DNA of 64,000 nt, from assembly GCA_004557505.1 (NCBI GenBank), contig SFGZ01000001.1, positions 186,001 to 250,000 on the forward strand, read 5' to 3'. The stretch's first letter is position 1. Each line of letters starts with the position of its first letter. The notes under the pieces were generated by a model, which ran no database searches, was not told where the DNA came from, and worked only from the letters and a program-made list of their open reading frames with translations. Shown piece by piece: positions 43,387-52,071 of this stretch. The position numbers and the translations under genes were made by a program. This stretch comes from Coriobacteriaceae bacterium. GTDB taxonomy: Bacteria; Actinomycetota; Coriobacteriia; Coriobacteriales; Atopobiaceae.

Positions 43387-44350
43387 CCGCAGGCAGGGAG
43401 CCGGACGCAAGGGGGGCCTGCAAGAGGCCCGCGAGCTGGTCGCCATCATCTCGTCGCTGGATCATGCGGGCGACAGCATCGACGTGACCACCATCGCCAG
43501 GCGTCTGGGCATCAGCGAGCGGGAGGCGCGCCTGCGCATGGACCTCATCCTCTCAGCGGGTGGCGATGGGGCGGCGGCGCTTCCCCTCGCCGAGCGCGGC
43601 GCGGGCCGGCTCTCCCTCGAGGGCGGGGCCCACAACCACGCGAGGAGGCTCCGCCTCACCAGGTCAGAGACGGTCGCGGTGCAGGCCGCGCTCGACCGCA
43701 TGGGAATCCCCGCGGATGCGCCGCTGCGTCGGAGGATTGCGGCCTCGCTCGCGCCCTCGGGGCCATCTGCGGGTCCCGGGGACGCGCAGATGGCCCGAAC
43801 GCTTGACGGGGGCGCGGGCGCTGGATGCTCCACGGGTGCCGCGGACGCCCCTCGCGTGGCGGAGGCCATCCTCCAATGCTCGAGGGCAATATCCCAGCTC
43901 GGCATGATCGACTTCACCTACCAGGGCATATCAGACAGCGCTCCGAGACGGCGCCACGTCGACCCGCAAGGGCTGCGCAACACGGACGGCGCCTGGTACC
44001 TTGACGCCTACGATCCCTCCCGCCGTGGAAACCGTGTCTTTCGCCTGGACCGCATGGAGGACGTGCGGGCCGTGCCCGCCGAGGAGGTCTCCCCGGAGCC
44101 ACAAGGGGACATCGGCGCGCGCACGGTGCGCATCACCTTCCACGACAGGCGCTACCTCGATCTCCTCGCCTGGCCGGGACTGCGCGTCGAGCGAGACGAC
44201 GGCGCCGTGGTCCATGCCCGAATCCCCTACTATGGCGGAGAATGGCTGCCCCGGCGCATCGCCGCGTGCGCCGGAACCGCACACGCAAGCGACGGCGAGG
44301 TCAACGCCCTCGCCGTCGCCTACGCCCGCCGCAAGCTGGGCGATACGTGA
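43379..44350 (+). CDS. WYL-domain transcriptional regulator, second of a pair (PafC-like)
   Basis: 323 residues from the ATG at 43379, inside the end of its partner (ATGGCTAG). Winged-helix part about 15-80 (ELVAIISSLDHAGDSIDVTT, ARRLGISEREARLRMDLIL), a middle segment with many Ala/Gly, and a WYL domain about 170-250 (RHVDPQGLRNTDGAWYLDAY, FRLDRMEDV). Probably acts as a heterodimer with the upstream protein. Convergent with dinG, 10 bp away. Ligand and targets are unproven. Confidence 0.82.
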   Translation: MASRRQGAGRKGGLQEARELVAIISSLDHAGDSIDVTTIARRLGISEREARLRMDLILSAGGDGAAALPLAERGAGRLSLEGGAHNHARRLRLTRSETVAVQAALDRMGIPADAPLRRRIAASLAPSGPSAGPGDAQMARTLDGGAGAGCSTGAADAPRVAEAILQCSRAISQLGMIDFTYQGISDSAPRRRHVDPQGLRNTDGAWYLDAYDPSRRGNRVFRLDRMEDVRAVPAEEVSPEPQGDIGARTVRITFHDRRYLDLLAWPGLRVERDDGAVVHARIPYYGGEWLPRRIAACAGTAHASDGEVNALAVAYARRKLGDT

Positions 44351-44360
44351 GCGGGCGCGC

Positions 44361-47339
44361 CTATCGCTCGTGCGACGCGCGCCACATCTCTATGTAGCGC
44401 CCCACGTTCTCGGTCTCGAGCGTGGTCACGCTCTTGGACGGCAGCGACCCCGTGAAAGAGCGGCCGTAGCGCTTCTGCACCACGCGCGAGTCTGCGAGCA
44501 CCAGCACCCCGCAGTCGCTTGACGTGCGGATGAGCCGCCCCGCCGCCTGCTTCACCGAGATGACCGCCTCGGGAAGCGAGTAGCGCCACCAGGCGCGCTC
44601 CTCACGCAGGTCGCGCTCGCGCACGATGGGGTCGTTGGGGCTCGCAAACGGCAGCTTGGGGATGACGACGCACCTCAACGTGTCGCCGGTGGCGTCGAAT
44701 CCCTCCCAGAACGAGCGCAGGGCGAGCAGGGACGCGCGCCTCTCGGCGAGGAACCGCTGGCGCAGGCGGCGCGGCGAGGAGCCGCGCTCCTGGCAAACCA
44801 GCGCGAGGCCGACCTTGTCGAGCCGCGGCCCAAGCACGGCGTACACGCGCTCCATGTCACGCCTGTTCGTGAACAGCGTGAGCACAGACCCATCCATGGA
44901 GCAATGCACGCTGTACAGAAGATCGACGAGGGCATCGAGGTAGTTGCTCTCGTTTGGAGCCGGCATGTCTTTGGTCACGATGACGGACATACTTCCATCA
45001 TAATCAAAACTCGAATCAAGTCGCACGTCCTTGCGCAGGGTGTCGGCAAGGCGGTCCAGCCCCACGGCATGGTCGAAGTGGGAGAAGTCGTCCCTTACGG
45101 CCATGGTCGCCGAGGTGAACACCACGCTCTGCATCTCCGGAAGCCAGTCCCGCGCAAGGTCGGCGCCCACGTCAAGCTTCTCTGCAAGAAGCCTCTCGGC
45201 ACCAATGCGGCGCTTGGAGCGGTACAGCTCCGCGGAGTACACGTACGTCTGGTCCTCTCCGCCCAGGACGAGCCGGAGGCTTTCGAGCAGATCGGAGACA
45301 AAGCGCCCCGACTCCGTGAGGTCCGCCGCCAGCTGCGGCGCAAGCTCGGCGAGCCTCTCCTCCGCCTCGCCCAGGTGCCTCGCCGCCTCGTCCAGGTGCG
45401 CCACGGCGGCAGACCCGGCCTCGGCCACCGCCCCCCACTGCGACGTCTTTCGGACCCCGTCGTCAATCCAGAGGGTCACCATGTCGTAGCCGCCGTCGCC
45501 CCTGGCAAGCGAGCCCAGCTCATGCACGGCCATGAAGAGGTCAGCCGTGGAGACGGAAGCGCGGGAGACGGACGCGGCCGCCTTGGTGAGCAGCCCCTGC
45601 ACCAGGGTCGCCCCTTCGAGCCTGGACGCCGAGACGGACGCCATGACCGTATGGAGGGCCCCACTCTTGGTGCCGCCGAGCAGCTCGAACGCGGCGCGGG
45701 CGGCCTCGCCCGAGACCTCGCGCGCCCATTGACGGCGGGCCTCGCTCTCGAAGGAGTGGGCCTCGTCGACCACCCAGTGCCTGATGGGAGGCAGGATCTT
45801 CCCCCCGGCGGCGACATTGCGCAGCAGCAGCGAATGGTTGGTCACTACAACGTCACCGCTGGCGGCATGCCTGCGCGCGCCGTGTACCAGGCACTCGTTG
45901 GGGAAGTATGGGCAGCGCGCGCGCAGACACTCGCCCGGGGTGGTCGTGAGCATCTGGCGTGGCACATAGCGCCAACGGATGCCCAGCGCGTCCAGGTCGC
46001 CATCGGGCGACTGACAGGCGTAGGCATAGGTCACGGCGATGGCGGTCAGCATGTCGCAGGCAATGGCGTTATCGGAGCGGCCGTCATTGCGGGCCAGCTC
46101 AAGCGGCAGGCCCTCCACGGCGGCGCGGTCGAGCCTATGCAGGCAGGGGTAGTGCTCGTAGCCCTTCAGGCTATGGAACGCGAGGCCTCTCGGCAGGGCG
46201 CGTGCCAGGGCCGGAAGCTCGTGGGACACAAGCTGGTCGGTGAGGGCGTTGGTCTTGGTGGCAATGCCCACGGTCACGTTGTTGCGCTGGGCGAAGAGGA
46301 CCTCCGGCAGTAGGTATGCGATGGACTTCCCAACGCCGGTGCCGGCCTCTATCGTGCGATGGGTCGAAGTGGCGAGGGCCTCTCGCACCTCGAGCGCCAT
46401 GGACACCTGCTCCGGGCGGGTCTCGTAGCTCTCATACATGCGCCCAACCGCGCCGTCGGGCTTAAACTCGTCCCGTATGGCCTCGGGCGAGGGGGCCCGG
46501 AGGGGCGCGTCGAGCGCGGCGGCGTCGATGCGGGGGCGCGCCTGACCGAGCGCCACAAGGCTGTGGCGCAGGGCCTTGAGCGAGAAGGGCTCCGGTCCCC
46601 CTTCGGCGGCCAGGTGCGAGATGACGGGTCTGAACGGCCATTCCACCTCGGGATGCATCTCCGAGAGCTTCCCCAAAAGGCCCGCGGGCAGGTCGGAGAG
46701 GCCCAGCAGGATGATGCGCCACATGCCGCAGAGCGCGTCTACGTCATCGCCGGCGCGGTGCGTCACGGAGTCACAGCCAAAGGCCTCGGCCATGTCAGAG
46801 AGCCGGTGGGACGAGAGGCGCGGCAGGGCGATGCGCGAGAGTGCGAGCGTGTCAATCCAGGTGTCCGACACCTCGGCGCCGCCGCGCACCCCCTCGATGA
46901 AGGTGCGGTCGAAGGTCGCGTTGTGCGCGAGCACGGGGACGCCGCCCACGAAGTCGGCCAGGGCGCGCACGGCCTCCTCCGGGCTGGGGGCGCCGGCGAC
47001 GTCGATGTCGCGTATGCCTGTGAGGCGCTGGATCTCCGGGGGGATGGGCCGCCCGGGATCCACGAAGGTCTCGAAGCGCTCGACGGGTTCGCGGCCGCTG
47101 AGGCGGGCGGCCGAGATCTCCATGAGCGCGCAGTCCTTGAACGAGAGGCCCGTCGTCTCCGTATCGAGCACCACGACGTCCTCTTCGAGCAGGTCAAACC
47201 CATGTGTGGCCGCACGCTTGGGAAGGCTCTGGTAGTTGGCGCGGATACCCTCGGGCGTCCCGGGGAGAAGCAGCCGCTCGAGGGCGGCCGCGGCTCGCTT
47301 GGCGTCGCCTTCCCGCTCTCCTGCGCTGGCGGGGGCCAT
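44361..47339 (-). CDS. dinG: DinG-family helicase with N-terminal DEDD exonuclease
   Basis: 992 residues from the ATG at 47339 (MAPASAGEREGDAKRAA), GGAGG upstream; a longer frame runs through ddl and is spurious. Exonuclease domain about 50-215 with LDTETTG (Asp57), HNATFD and HRAGDDVDA, as in Firmicutes DinG. Superfamily 2 XPD-like helicase follows: Walker A GTGVGKS (about 333-339), an Fe-S cysteine set (HYPCLH, YAYACQ, GECLRARCPYFPNECL), DEAH near 522 and a C-terminal part with GFDATGDTLRCVVIPKLPF and QAAGRLIRTSSD. Acts in repair and unwinding of D-loops/RNA-DNA hybrids. It begins 2 bp after the ddl stop, so the two are cotranscribed. Confidence 0.93.
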   Translation of the reverse strand: MAPASAGEREGDAKRAAAALERLLLPGTPEGIRANYQSLPKRAATHGFDLLEEDVVVLDTETTGLSFKDCALMEISAARLSGREPVERFETFVDPGRPIPPEIQRLTGIRDIDVAGAPSPEEAVRALADFVGGVPVLAHNATFDRTFIEGVRGGAEVSDTWIDTLALSRIALPRLSSHRLSDMAEAFGCDSVTHRAGDDVDALCGMWRIILLGLSDLPAGLLGKLSEMHPEVEWPFRPVISHLAAEGGPEPFSLKALRHSLVALGQARPRIDAAALDAPLRAPSPEAIRDEFKPDGAVGRMYESYETRPEQVSMALEVREALATSTHRTIEAGTGVGKSIAYLLPEVLFAQRNNVTVGIATKTNALTDQLVSHELPALARALPRGLAFHSLKGYEHYPCLHRLDRAAVEGLPLELARNDGRSDNAIACDMLTAIAVTYAYACQSPDGDLDALGIRWRYVPRQMLTTTPGECLRARCPYFPNECLVHGARRHAASGDVVVTNHSLLLRNVAAGGKILPPIRHWVVDEAHSFESEARRQWAREVSGEAARAAFELLGGTKSGALHTVMASVSASRLEGATLVQGLLTKAAASVSRASVSTADLFMAVHELGSLARGDGGYDMVTLWIDDGVRKTSQWGAVAEAGSAAVAHLDEAARHLGEAEERLAELAPQLAADLTESGRFVSDLLESLRLVLGGEDQTYVYSAELYRSKRRIGAERLLAEKLDVGADLARDWLPEMQSVVFTSATMAVRDDFSHFDHAVGLDRLADTLRKDVRLDSSFDYDGSMSVIVTKDMPAPNESNYLDALVDLLYSVHCSMDGSVLTLFTNRRDMERVYAVLGPRLDKVGLALVCQERGSSPRRLRQRFLAERRASLLALRSFWEGFDATGDTLRCVVIPKLPFASPNDPIVRERDLREERAWWRYSLPEAVISVKQAAGRLIRTSSDCGVLVLADSRVVQKRYGRSFTGSLPSKSVTTLETENVGRYIEMWRASHER

Positions 47340-47341
47340 GG

Positions 47342-48313
47342 CTATGCCTCCGGCTTCCCGTGGGCCTCGAGCGCGTACTCCACGAACTTCCTGCAAAGCT
47401 CGGGGAACTCGATGCCGCCGTGGCGCGCGGAATCGGGCAGGAGGCTTGTCTCGGTCATGCCCGGGATGGTGTTGGTCTCGAGGATCACCGGAGTCCCGTC
47501 TTCGCGCACGATGAAGTCGCTGCGCGAGGCGCCAAGGCAGTAGAGGGCGCGATGGGCGCGGATGGCAAGCTCCTGCGCACGGGCATAGACGCCGGCCTCG
47601 AGGCGGGCGGGGATCACGTGGTGCATTGAGGAGGGCTCGTACTTCACCTTGGAGTCGTAGAACTCCGCACCGGTCACGATCTCGACGATGGGCAGCGCCT
47701 TGGGCTCCTCGTTGCCAATCACAGGGACGGTGATCTCGGTGCCGGCGACGCACTCCTCGACAAGGGCGCGGCCTCCGCCGGCAGTAGCGAGGTCAACGGC
47801 GTCTGCCAGCTGTGAGGCGCTGGTCACGCGCGTCACGCCGTAGCTCGACCCGTTTGCGGCGGGCTTCACGAAGAGCGGCAGGCCCAGCTCGCCCACGATG
47901 CGGTCGATGTCATCGTCCGTGAGCTTGGTGCCCGGGGCGACGTCGGTGCCGCGTGGCGTGGGAATGCCGGCCTGGCGATACAGCGTCTTTGCGACCTCCT
48001 TTTCGGTGCTCACGGCACTGCCAAGGACACCCGAGAAGGTGTAGGGCATGTGCAGAATCTCGAGGAGGCCCTGGATGCAGCCGTCCTCGCCATAGCATCC
48101 GTGCATTGCCACAAAGGCCACGTCATAGCCCCCGCCGGTGATCCTTTGGACAAACCCGTCGTCTGCGACGTCGAGCAGGTCAACGCCCTCGAAGCCCGCC
48201 TCGGCAAGCGCCTTTTGGCACGCGCGCCCGGAGTCCAGGGAAATCTCCCTCTCCTCGGACCAGCCGCCGGCGACGACGGCGACCCTGAGACCCAACACGT
48301 CCTGAGTTGTCAT
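47342..48313 (-). CDS. ddl: D-alanine--D-alanine ligase
   Basis: ATP-grasp enzyme joining two D-Ala for peptidoglycan precursors. 323 residues from the ATG at 48313 (MTTQDVLGLRVAVVAGGWSEEREISL), preceded by GAGGGAG. Signatures: AMHGCYGEDGCIQGLLE, LPLFVKPAANGSSYGVTRV, and ILETNTIPGMTETSL. The omega-loop reads KVKYEPSS with Lys-Tyr, pointing to D-Ala-D-Ala rather than D-Ala-D-lactate specificity. Upstream of dinG in one operon, divergent from rlmN. Confidence 0.96.
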   Translation of the reverse strand: MTTQDVLGLRVAVVAGGWSEEREISLDSGRACQKALAEAGFEGVDLLDVADDGFVQRITGGGYDVAFVAMHGCYGEDGCIQGLLEILHMPYTFSGVLGSAVSTEKEVAKTLYRQAGIPTPRGTDVAPGTKLTDDDIDRIVGELGLPLFVKPAANGSSYGVTRVTSASQLADAVDLATAGGGRALVEECVAGTEITVPVIGNEEPKALPIVEIVTGAEFYDSKVKYEPSSMHHVIPARLEAGVYARAQELAIRAHRALYCLGASRSDFIVREDGTPVILETNTIPGMTETSLLPDSARHGGIEFPELCRKFVEYALEAHGKPEA

Positions 48314-48421
48314 GCGCTCTCCCTCGTATCTCTCCGCTGTGCGGTAGACTCGAACCCACGCGGAGGCTGTAACCAAAATACGATACTCCACCACACCATA
48401 CGACAAGGCAAGGGGCCAGAA

Positions 48422-49480
48422 ATGCAGACGCAAGACGTCAATCGAAACAACGGGAAGCTCGATCTCAAGAACTGCTCGCGCGGGCAGCTCGAGGCCCTTC
48501 TCGCCGAGCTTGGCCAGCCGAAGTTCCGCGCGAAGCAGATCGAGGACTGGGTGTGGGTCAAGAACGCAACGTCACTCGGCCAGATGACGAACCTCTCCAA
48601 GGCGCTTCGCGCCCAGCTGGCAGACTACGTCACGCTTGGGGGCGTCGAAGAGGTGGCGCGGCAGGTCTCCCAGGACGGGAGCCGCAAGTATCTGCTCCGC
48701 CTTACCGATGGCGTTGCCGTCGAGTGCGTGGGCATGCCCTCGAAGAACCGCCTTGCCGTGTGCGCATCCACGCAGGCGGGCTGCGCCATGGGGTGTGCCT
48801 TCTGCGCCACGGGCGGCTCGGGACTCACGCGCTCCCTTACGGCAGGCGAGATATACGAGCAGGTCATGCATGTGCGCGACGATTTCAACACGCGCGTCAC
48901 CAGCGTTGTCATGATGGGCCAGGGCGAGCCCATGATGAACTACGACGCGACGCTCTCGGCCCTGCGGCGCCTCAACTCGCCCGAGGGCGCCGGCATTGGC
49001 GCGCGGCACCTCACGGTCTCGACCTGCGGCGTCATCCCCATGATCAAGCGCTTTGCCAACGAGCCCGAGCAGTTCACGCTGGCCGTCTCGCTCCACTCGG
49101 CCAACCAGGGCACGCGCAACATCCTCATGCCCGGCGTCAAGAAGTACTCGCTCATCCACCTCTATGACGTGATGGGCGAGTACGTTGACAAGACCGGGCG
49201 CAGGCCCACCTACGAGTACGCCCTCATCAAGGGCGTGAACGACAACGAGGACGAGCTTGGCGCGCTCTGCGACTTCTGCCGCGGGACCTTGGCGCACGTG
49301 AACATCATCCAGCTTAACGACGTCCCCGGCTCCAAGCTCAAGCCGGCGTCCCCCGAGCGCGCGGAGCAGTTTGTGGCGCGTCTGGCGTCCGTTGGCGTCG
49401 AGGCTACCATCAGGAACTCACGTGGGACAGACATCGACGCCGCGTGCGGGCAGCTCCGCCAACGCATGCAGGGGGCATAG
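48422..49480 (+). CDS. rlmN: Dual-specificity 23S rRNA/tRNA (adenine-C2) methyltransferase
   Basis: Radical SAM enzyme methylating A2503 of 23S rRNA and A37 of some tRNAs. 352 residues from ATG 48422 (AGGGG upstream). The CxxxCxxC cluster is CAMGCAFC, followed by GGSGLTRSLTAGEIYEQ; the mechanistic cysteines are in VSTCGV and near the C-terminus (DIDAACGQLRQR). Length is standard. Divergent from ddl. Confidence 0.97.
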   Translation: MQTQDVNRNNGKLDLKNCSRGQLEALLAELGQPKFRAKQIEDWVWVKNATSLGQMTNLSKALRAQLADYVTLGGVEEVARQVSQDGSRKYLLRLTDGVAVECVGMPSKNRLAVCASTQAGCAMGCAFCATGGSGLTRSLTAGEIYEQVMHVRDDFNTRVTSVVMMGQGEPMMNYDATLSALRRLNSPEGAGIGARHLTVSTCGVIPMIKRFANEPEQFTLAVSLHSANQGTRNILMPGVKKYSLIHLYDVMGEYVDKTGRRPTYEYALIKGVNDNEDELGALCDFCRGTLAHVNIIQLNDVPGSKLKPASPERAEQFVARLASVGVEATIRNSRGTDIDAACGQLRQRMQGA

Positions 49481-49503
49481 GCATCGGCAGCCCCGATTTT
49501 TTT
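49472..49503 (+). terminator. Probable rlmN terminator
   Basis: Short GGGGC/GCCCC stem overlapping the stop codon, followed by GATTTTTTT (seven T). The loop is long (13 nt), so strength is uncertain. Confidence 0.5.
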
Positions 49504-49541
49504 AGGGGGGTGGGCGTCTCCGCCGGCGGCCATCCCCCAGT

Positions 49542-49565
49542 ATATTAGAACATATGTTCTAATAT
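49542..49565. promoter_or_regulatory. Perfect 24-bp palindrome with GAACATATGTTC core
   Basis: Half-site ATATTAGAACAT is mirrored exactly, with the core at 49548-49559. The core is identical to that at 4886-4897. It lies between the convergent ends of rlmN and the YtxH-like gene, not in an obvious promoter; on the minus strand TATACT partly overlaps its downstream edge. Candidate binding site for a LexA-like dimer. Confidence 0.5.
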
Positions 49566-49592
49566 CTGCGCACTGTGCCGCGGGGCTTGCCC

Positions 49593-49838
49593 CTAATAGC
49601 CAAGATCCCTCCATTGGCGCATGGTGACCTGGACATTGGGTAGCAATCCGTCGTCTGTCATGACGTCACCCCTCAGCGAGTCAATCACCTCATGTATCCG
49701 CTCGTACGAGTCCCTCGCCGTCTCGACCATCCTCTGGACGTTCTCCCGTGCCTCCTCAGAGAGCACGTCCCTGTAGACCACATAACCTATGCCTGCGGCT
49801 GAGGCGATGACGAGCGCGGTGGCAAGTAGCTTCTTCAT
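49593..49838 (-). CDS. Small membrane-anchored YtxH-like protein
   Basis: 81 residues. N-terminal helix about 4-22 (LLATALVIASAAGIGYVVY), then a charged amphipathic helical region (SEEARENVQRMVETARDSY) as in YtxH-type envelope-stress or gas-vesicle-like proteins. The resemblance is in layout rather than clear motifs. It begins 2 bp after the parB stop, so it is the last gene of parAB; a GGGGCAAGCCCC hairpin overlaps its stop codon. Confidence 0.75.
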   Translation of the reverse strand: MKKLLATALVIASAAGIGYVVYRDVLSEEARENVQRMVETARDSYERIHEVIDSLRGDVMTDDGLLPNVQVTMRQWRDLGY

Positions 49839-49840
49839 GC

Positions 49841-50701
49841 TTACTCCTCGTCTTTCGTGAGGAGGTCGACGAGATGGGCGAGCTCTTCTTCGCTCTCAAA
49901 CTCAATCTCCACCTTGTTCCTCCCACGAACGGTCTTGACCTTCACGTTGGTATCAAGTGCAAGCCTCATCTGTCGAGCCGCACGCTTGAAGGACTGGGGA
50001 ACGGCCCGCCGATGGACCGGCTCAGCCTGGCTGTTGTCAGAAAAGAGCGGTGCGAGGGTTTCTGTCTGACGGACCGACAGCCCCTGCGCCACAACCTTCT
50101 CTGCCAGGCGTATTCGTCCTTCATCGGAGGGGACCGCAAGGATTGCCCGCGCATGACCCGCAGTGAGCTTGCCACCGCTCATAAGCTCCTGCACCTCGTT
50201 GGGAAGGTCCAGGAGCCGCAGGGTGTTAGTTATCGCAGAGCGGGACTTTGAGACGAGGCGCGCCACCTCCTCTTGCGTCAGGTCATTCTTTTCAATGAGC
50301 AGCTTGTATCCCTGGGCCTCCTCGATGGGGTTGAGATCAGACCTTTGGAGATTCTCGATGAGGGCGAGCTTGAACACGTCCTCGTCACTGACGTCTCGGA
50401 TTATGACTGGCACCTCATCGAGACCGGCGAGCTTTGCGGCTTGATACCGGCGCTCTCCCGCAACAATCTCATAGGTAGCGCCCTTCTTGCGCACGATGAG
50501 AGGTTGGAGTATTCCGTTCTGTCTGATCGAGTCCGCCAGCTCCGCGAGCTCGTCAGGGTTGAAGTACTTTCTTGGCTGTCCCCTGTTTGGCTTGACCTTT
50601 GTAATTGGCAGCGTCGCATCACTTGCGGGGGAACCAACTTCGGCATTTGCCTCTCCCATAAGCGACTCGAGTCCCTTGCCGAGCCCAGTCTTCTTAGCCA
50701 C
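49841..50701 (-). CDS. parB: Chromosome partitioning protein ParB
   Basis: CTP-dependent clamp that loads on parS and spreads to organise the origin. 286 residues from the GTG at 50701, overlapping parA by 8 bp. ParB/Srx CTPase domain about 30-120 with IRQNGILQPLIVRK and AGERRYQAAKLAG; helix-turn-helix TQEEVARLVSKSRSAITNTL; C-terminal dimerisation region ending VDLLTKDEE. Four parS sites lie just upstream of parA. Confidence 0.97.
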   Translation of the reverse strand: MAKKTGLGKGLESLMGEANAEVGSPASDATLPITKVKPNRGQPRKYFNPDELAELADSIRQNGILQPLIVRKKGATYEIVAGERRYQAAKLAGLDEVPVIIRDVSDEDVFKLALIENLQRSDLNPIEEAQGYKLLIEKNDLTQEEVARLVSKSRSAITNTLRLLDLPNEVQELMSGGKLTAGHARAILAVPSDEGRIRLAEKVVAQGLSVRQTETLAPLFSDNSQAEPVHRRAVPQSFKRAARQMRLALDTNVKVKTVRGRNKVEIEFESEEELAHLVDLLTKDEE

Positions 50702-51494
50702 GACGAATCACTTCCTTTGCCAGCTTTGTATATGCAGACGCGCCTTTGCTCATTCTTGCGTACATCGTCACTGGCAAGCCATGGCTTGGTGCCTCTGCGA
50801 TCTTGACGTTGCGCGGTATATATGTCTTGAATATCTGCTGCCCAAAGTAGTTCTCGCATTCATTGACAACCTGATGCGAAAGCGTCGTGCGCGAGTCATA
50901 CATCGTCATCACCACACCGAAGATATCCAGCGTAGGATTGAGGCGATTCTTTACCATCTTCATGGACTCAATGAGCTTTGTGACTCCCTCAAGCGCGTAA
51001 TACTCGCACTGAATTGGAATCAGCAGCTGGTCGGAGGCTATGAGCGCGTTGATTGTGAGGAGGCCAAGCGACGGGGGACAGTCAATAAAAACGTAGTCGA
51101 ACTCACTCTTGATACTCTCAATGACGTTTTTGAGGATGCTCTCGCGAGCCATTGCCGATACAAGCTCGATCTCAGCACCCGCAAGCTGGATTGTCGCTGG
51201 TGCTACAAAGACCCTGTTCTCGACAGTGCCGACTATCACCTTCTCTATTGAGAGGTTCTGAAGCAGGACGTCGTACATGTCGTATTCGAGCTCTTCTTTT
51301 TCGATTCCGTATCCGCTTGTCGTGTTTCCCTGCGGATCAAGGTCAATGACCAGTACCTTTTTCTTAGCTTCTCCCAGCGCCGCAGAAAGGTTGATTGCCG
51401 TAGTAGACTTCCCCACGCCACCTTTTTGATTGATTATCGCAAGAACCTTTGGATCTCTGCTTGTATAGCCACGCTTTACGTCCTGATACCCCAC
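50694..51494 (-). CDS. parA: Chromosome partitioning ATPase ParA (Soj)
   Basis: Walker-type ATPase moving ParB-parS complexes and often modulating DnaA. 266 residues if begun at the GTG at 51494 (VGYQDVKRGYTSRDPKVLAI), which has GGGGG six bases upstream; in-frame starts at 51566 and 51581 would add a 24-29 residue extension, and the latter lies inside a parS site. Deviant Walker A KGGVGKSTTA, FIDCPPSLG and the C-terminal KEVIRRG are standard. Codon use here is noticeably more AT-rich than in most of the window. Confidence 0.96.
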   Translation of the reverse strand: MGYQDVKRGYTSRDPKVLAIINQKGGVGKSTTAINLSAALGEAKKKVLVIDLDPQGNTTSGYGIEKEELEYDMYDVLLQNLSIEKVIVGTVENRVFVAPATIQLAGAEIELVSAMARESILKNVIESIKSEFDYVFIDCPPSLGLLTINALIASDQLLIPIQCEYYALEGVTKLIESMKMVKNRLNPTLDIFGVVMTMYDSRTTLSHQVVNECENYFGQQIFKTYIPRNVKIAEAPSHGLPVTMYARMSKGASAYTKLAKEVIRRG

Positions 51495-51573
51495 GAATGC
51501 CCCCAATTGCCGAGTCTCTCTACGTCTGAGCAGTATTTGCTCACCAATATGGTGTGCGACAATCATAGTGTAT

Positions 51574-51589
51574 TGTTTCACGTGAAACT
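51574..51589. promoter_or_regulatory. parS site 1
   Basis: TGTTTCACGTGAAACT: 15 of 16 match to the universal parS TGTTTCACGTGAAACA. It lies 80 bp upstream of the parA start, so ParB binding may also control parAB. Confidence 0.93.
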
Positions 51590-51664
51590 AGGACAATCTA
51601 TCGAACTCCTGCGAGTGGATGTGACACGTGCTGTCTACCTATGGCATTCGCCATCAGTACTGCG

Positions 51665-51680
51665 TGTTTCACGTGAAACC
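51665..51680. promoter_or_regulatory. parS site 2
   Basis: TGTTTCACGTGAAACC, one mismatch in the last base. Confidence 0.93.
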
Positions 51681-51857
51681 ATGATAGCCAGTTTATTTCA
51701 CTTTCTTTGCACCTAATGGCCCAATCTGTTGTGATGTGCCCGCAAAAGACAAGGCCTGCCTTCTTTCATTGCGCCCATGGTCCATAGGGTACGAACAAAT
51801 AGCCTGTCACCCCATTCTCAGGAAGAATGATTCTCTATGCTCTATTCTGTTTTGTGG

Positions 51858-51873
51858 TGTTTCATGTGAAACC
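51858..51873. promoter_or_regulatory. parS site 3 (variant)
   Basis: TGTTTCATGTGAAACC, two mismatches to the consensus, one of them in the central CG. Confidence 0.8.
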
Positions 51874-51938
51874 TGTGTTGTATGAGAACACGATGTCTCA
51901 TAGAGCTTCCTATAACCTGGAAAACTCAAGTCAATCGC

Positions 51939-51954
51939 TGTTTCACGTGAAACA
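51939..51954. promoter_or_regulatory. parS site 4 (perfect)
   Basis: TGTTTCACGTGAAACA, exact match to the consensus. Confidence 0.97.
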
Positions 51955-51994
51955 CAAACAAGCGTTTGCACATGACAGCCAAACGCATAAAGAT

Positions 51995-52028
51995 GGGTCT
52001 CCGAACGATATCTGGTGTCCGGAGGCCC
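51995..52028 (-). terminator. Hairpin after rsmG
   Basis: Minus-strand GGGCCTCCG and CGGAGACCC pair (one G-T) around a 16-nt loop and are followed by ATCTTTATG; it lies 44 bp beyond the rsmG stop. Confidence 0.5.
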
Positions 52029-52071
52029 ATATAGTTGATACAACGCTGCGAAGTAACAATGAGAAGAGGGC

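Noticed and set aside
51495..51581. Longer parA starting at 51566 or 51581
   Set aside because: The extra residues do not look like ParA and the outer start codon lies in a parS site; the GTG at 51494 has a G-rich ribosome site and gives normal length.
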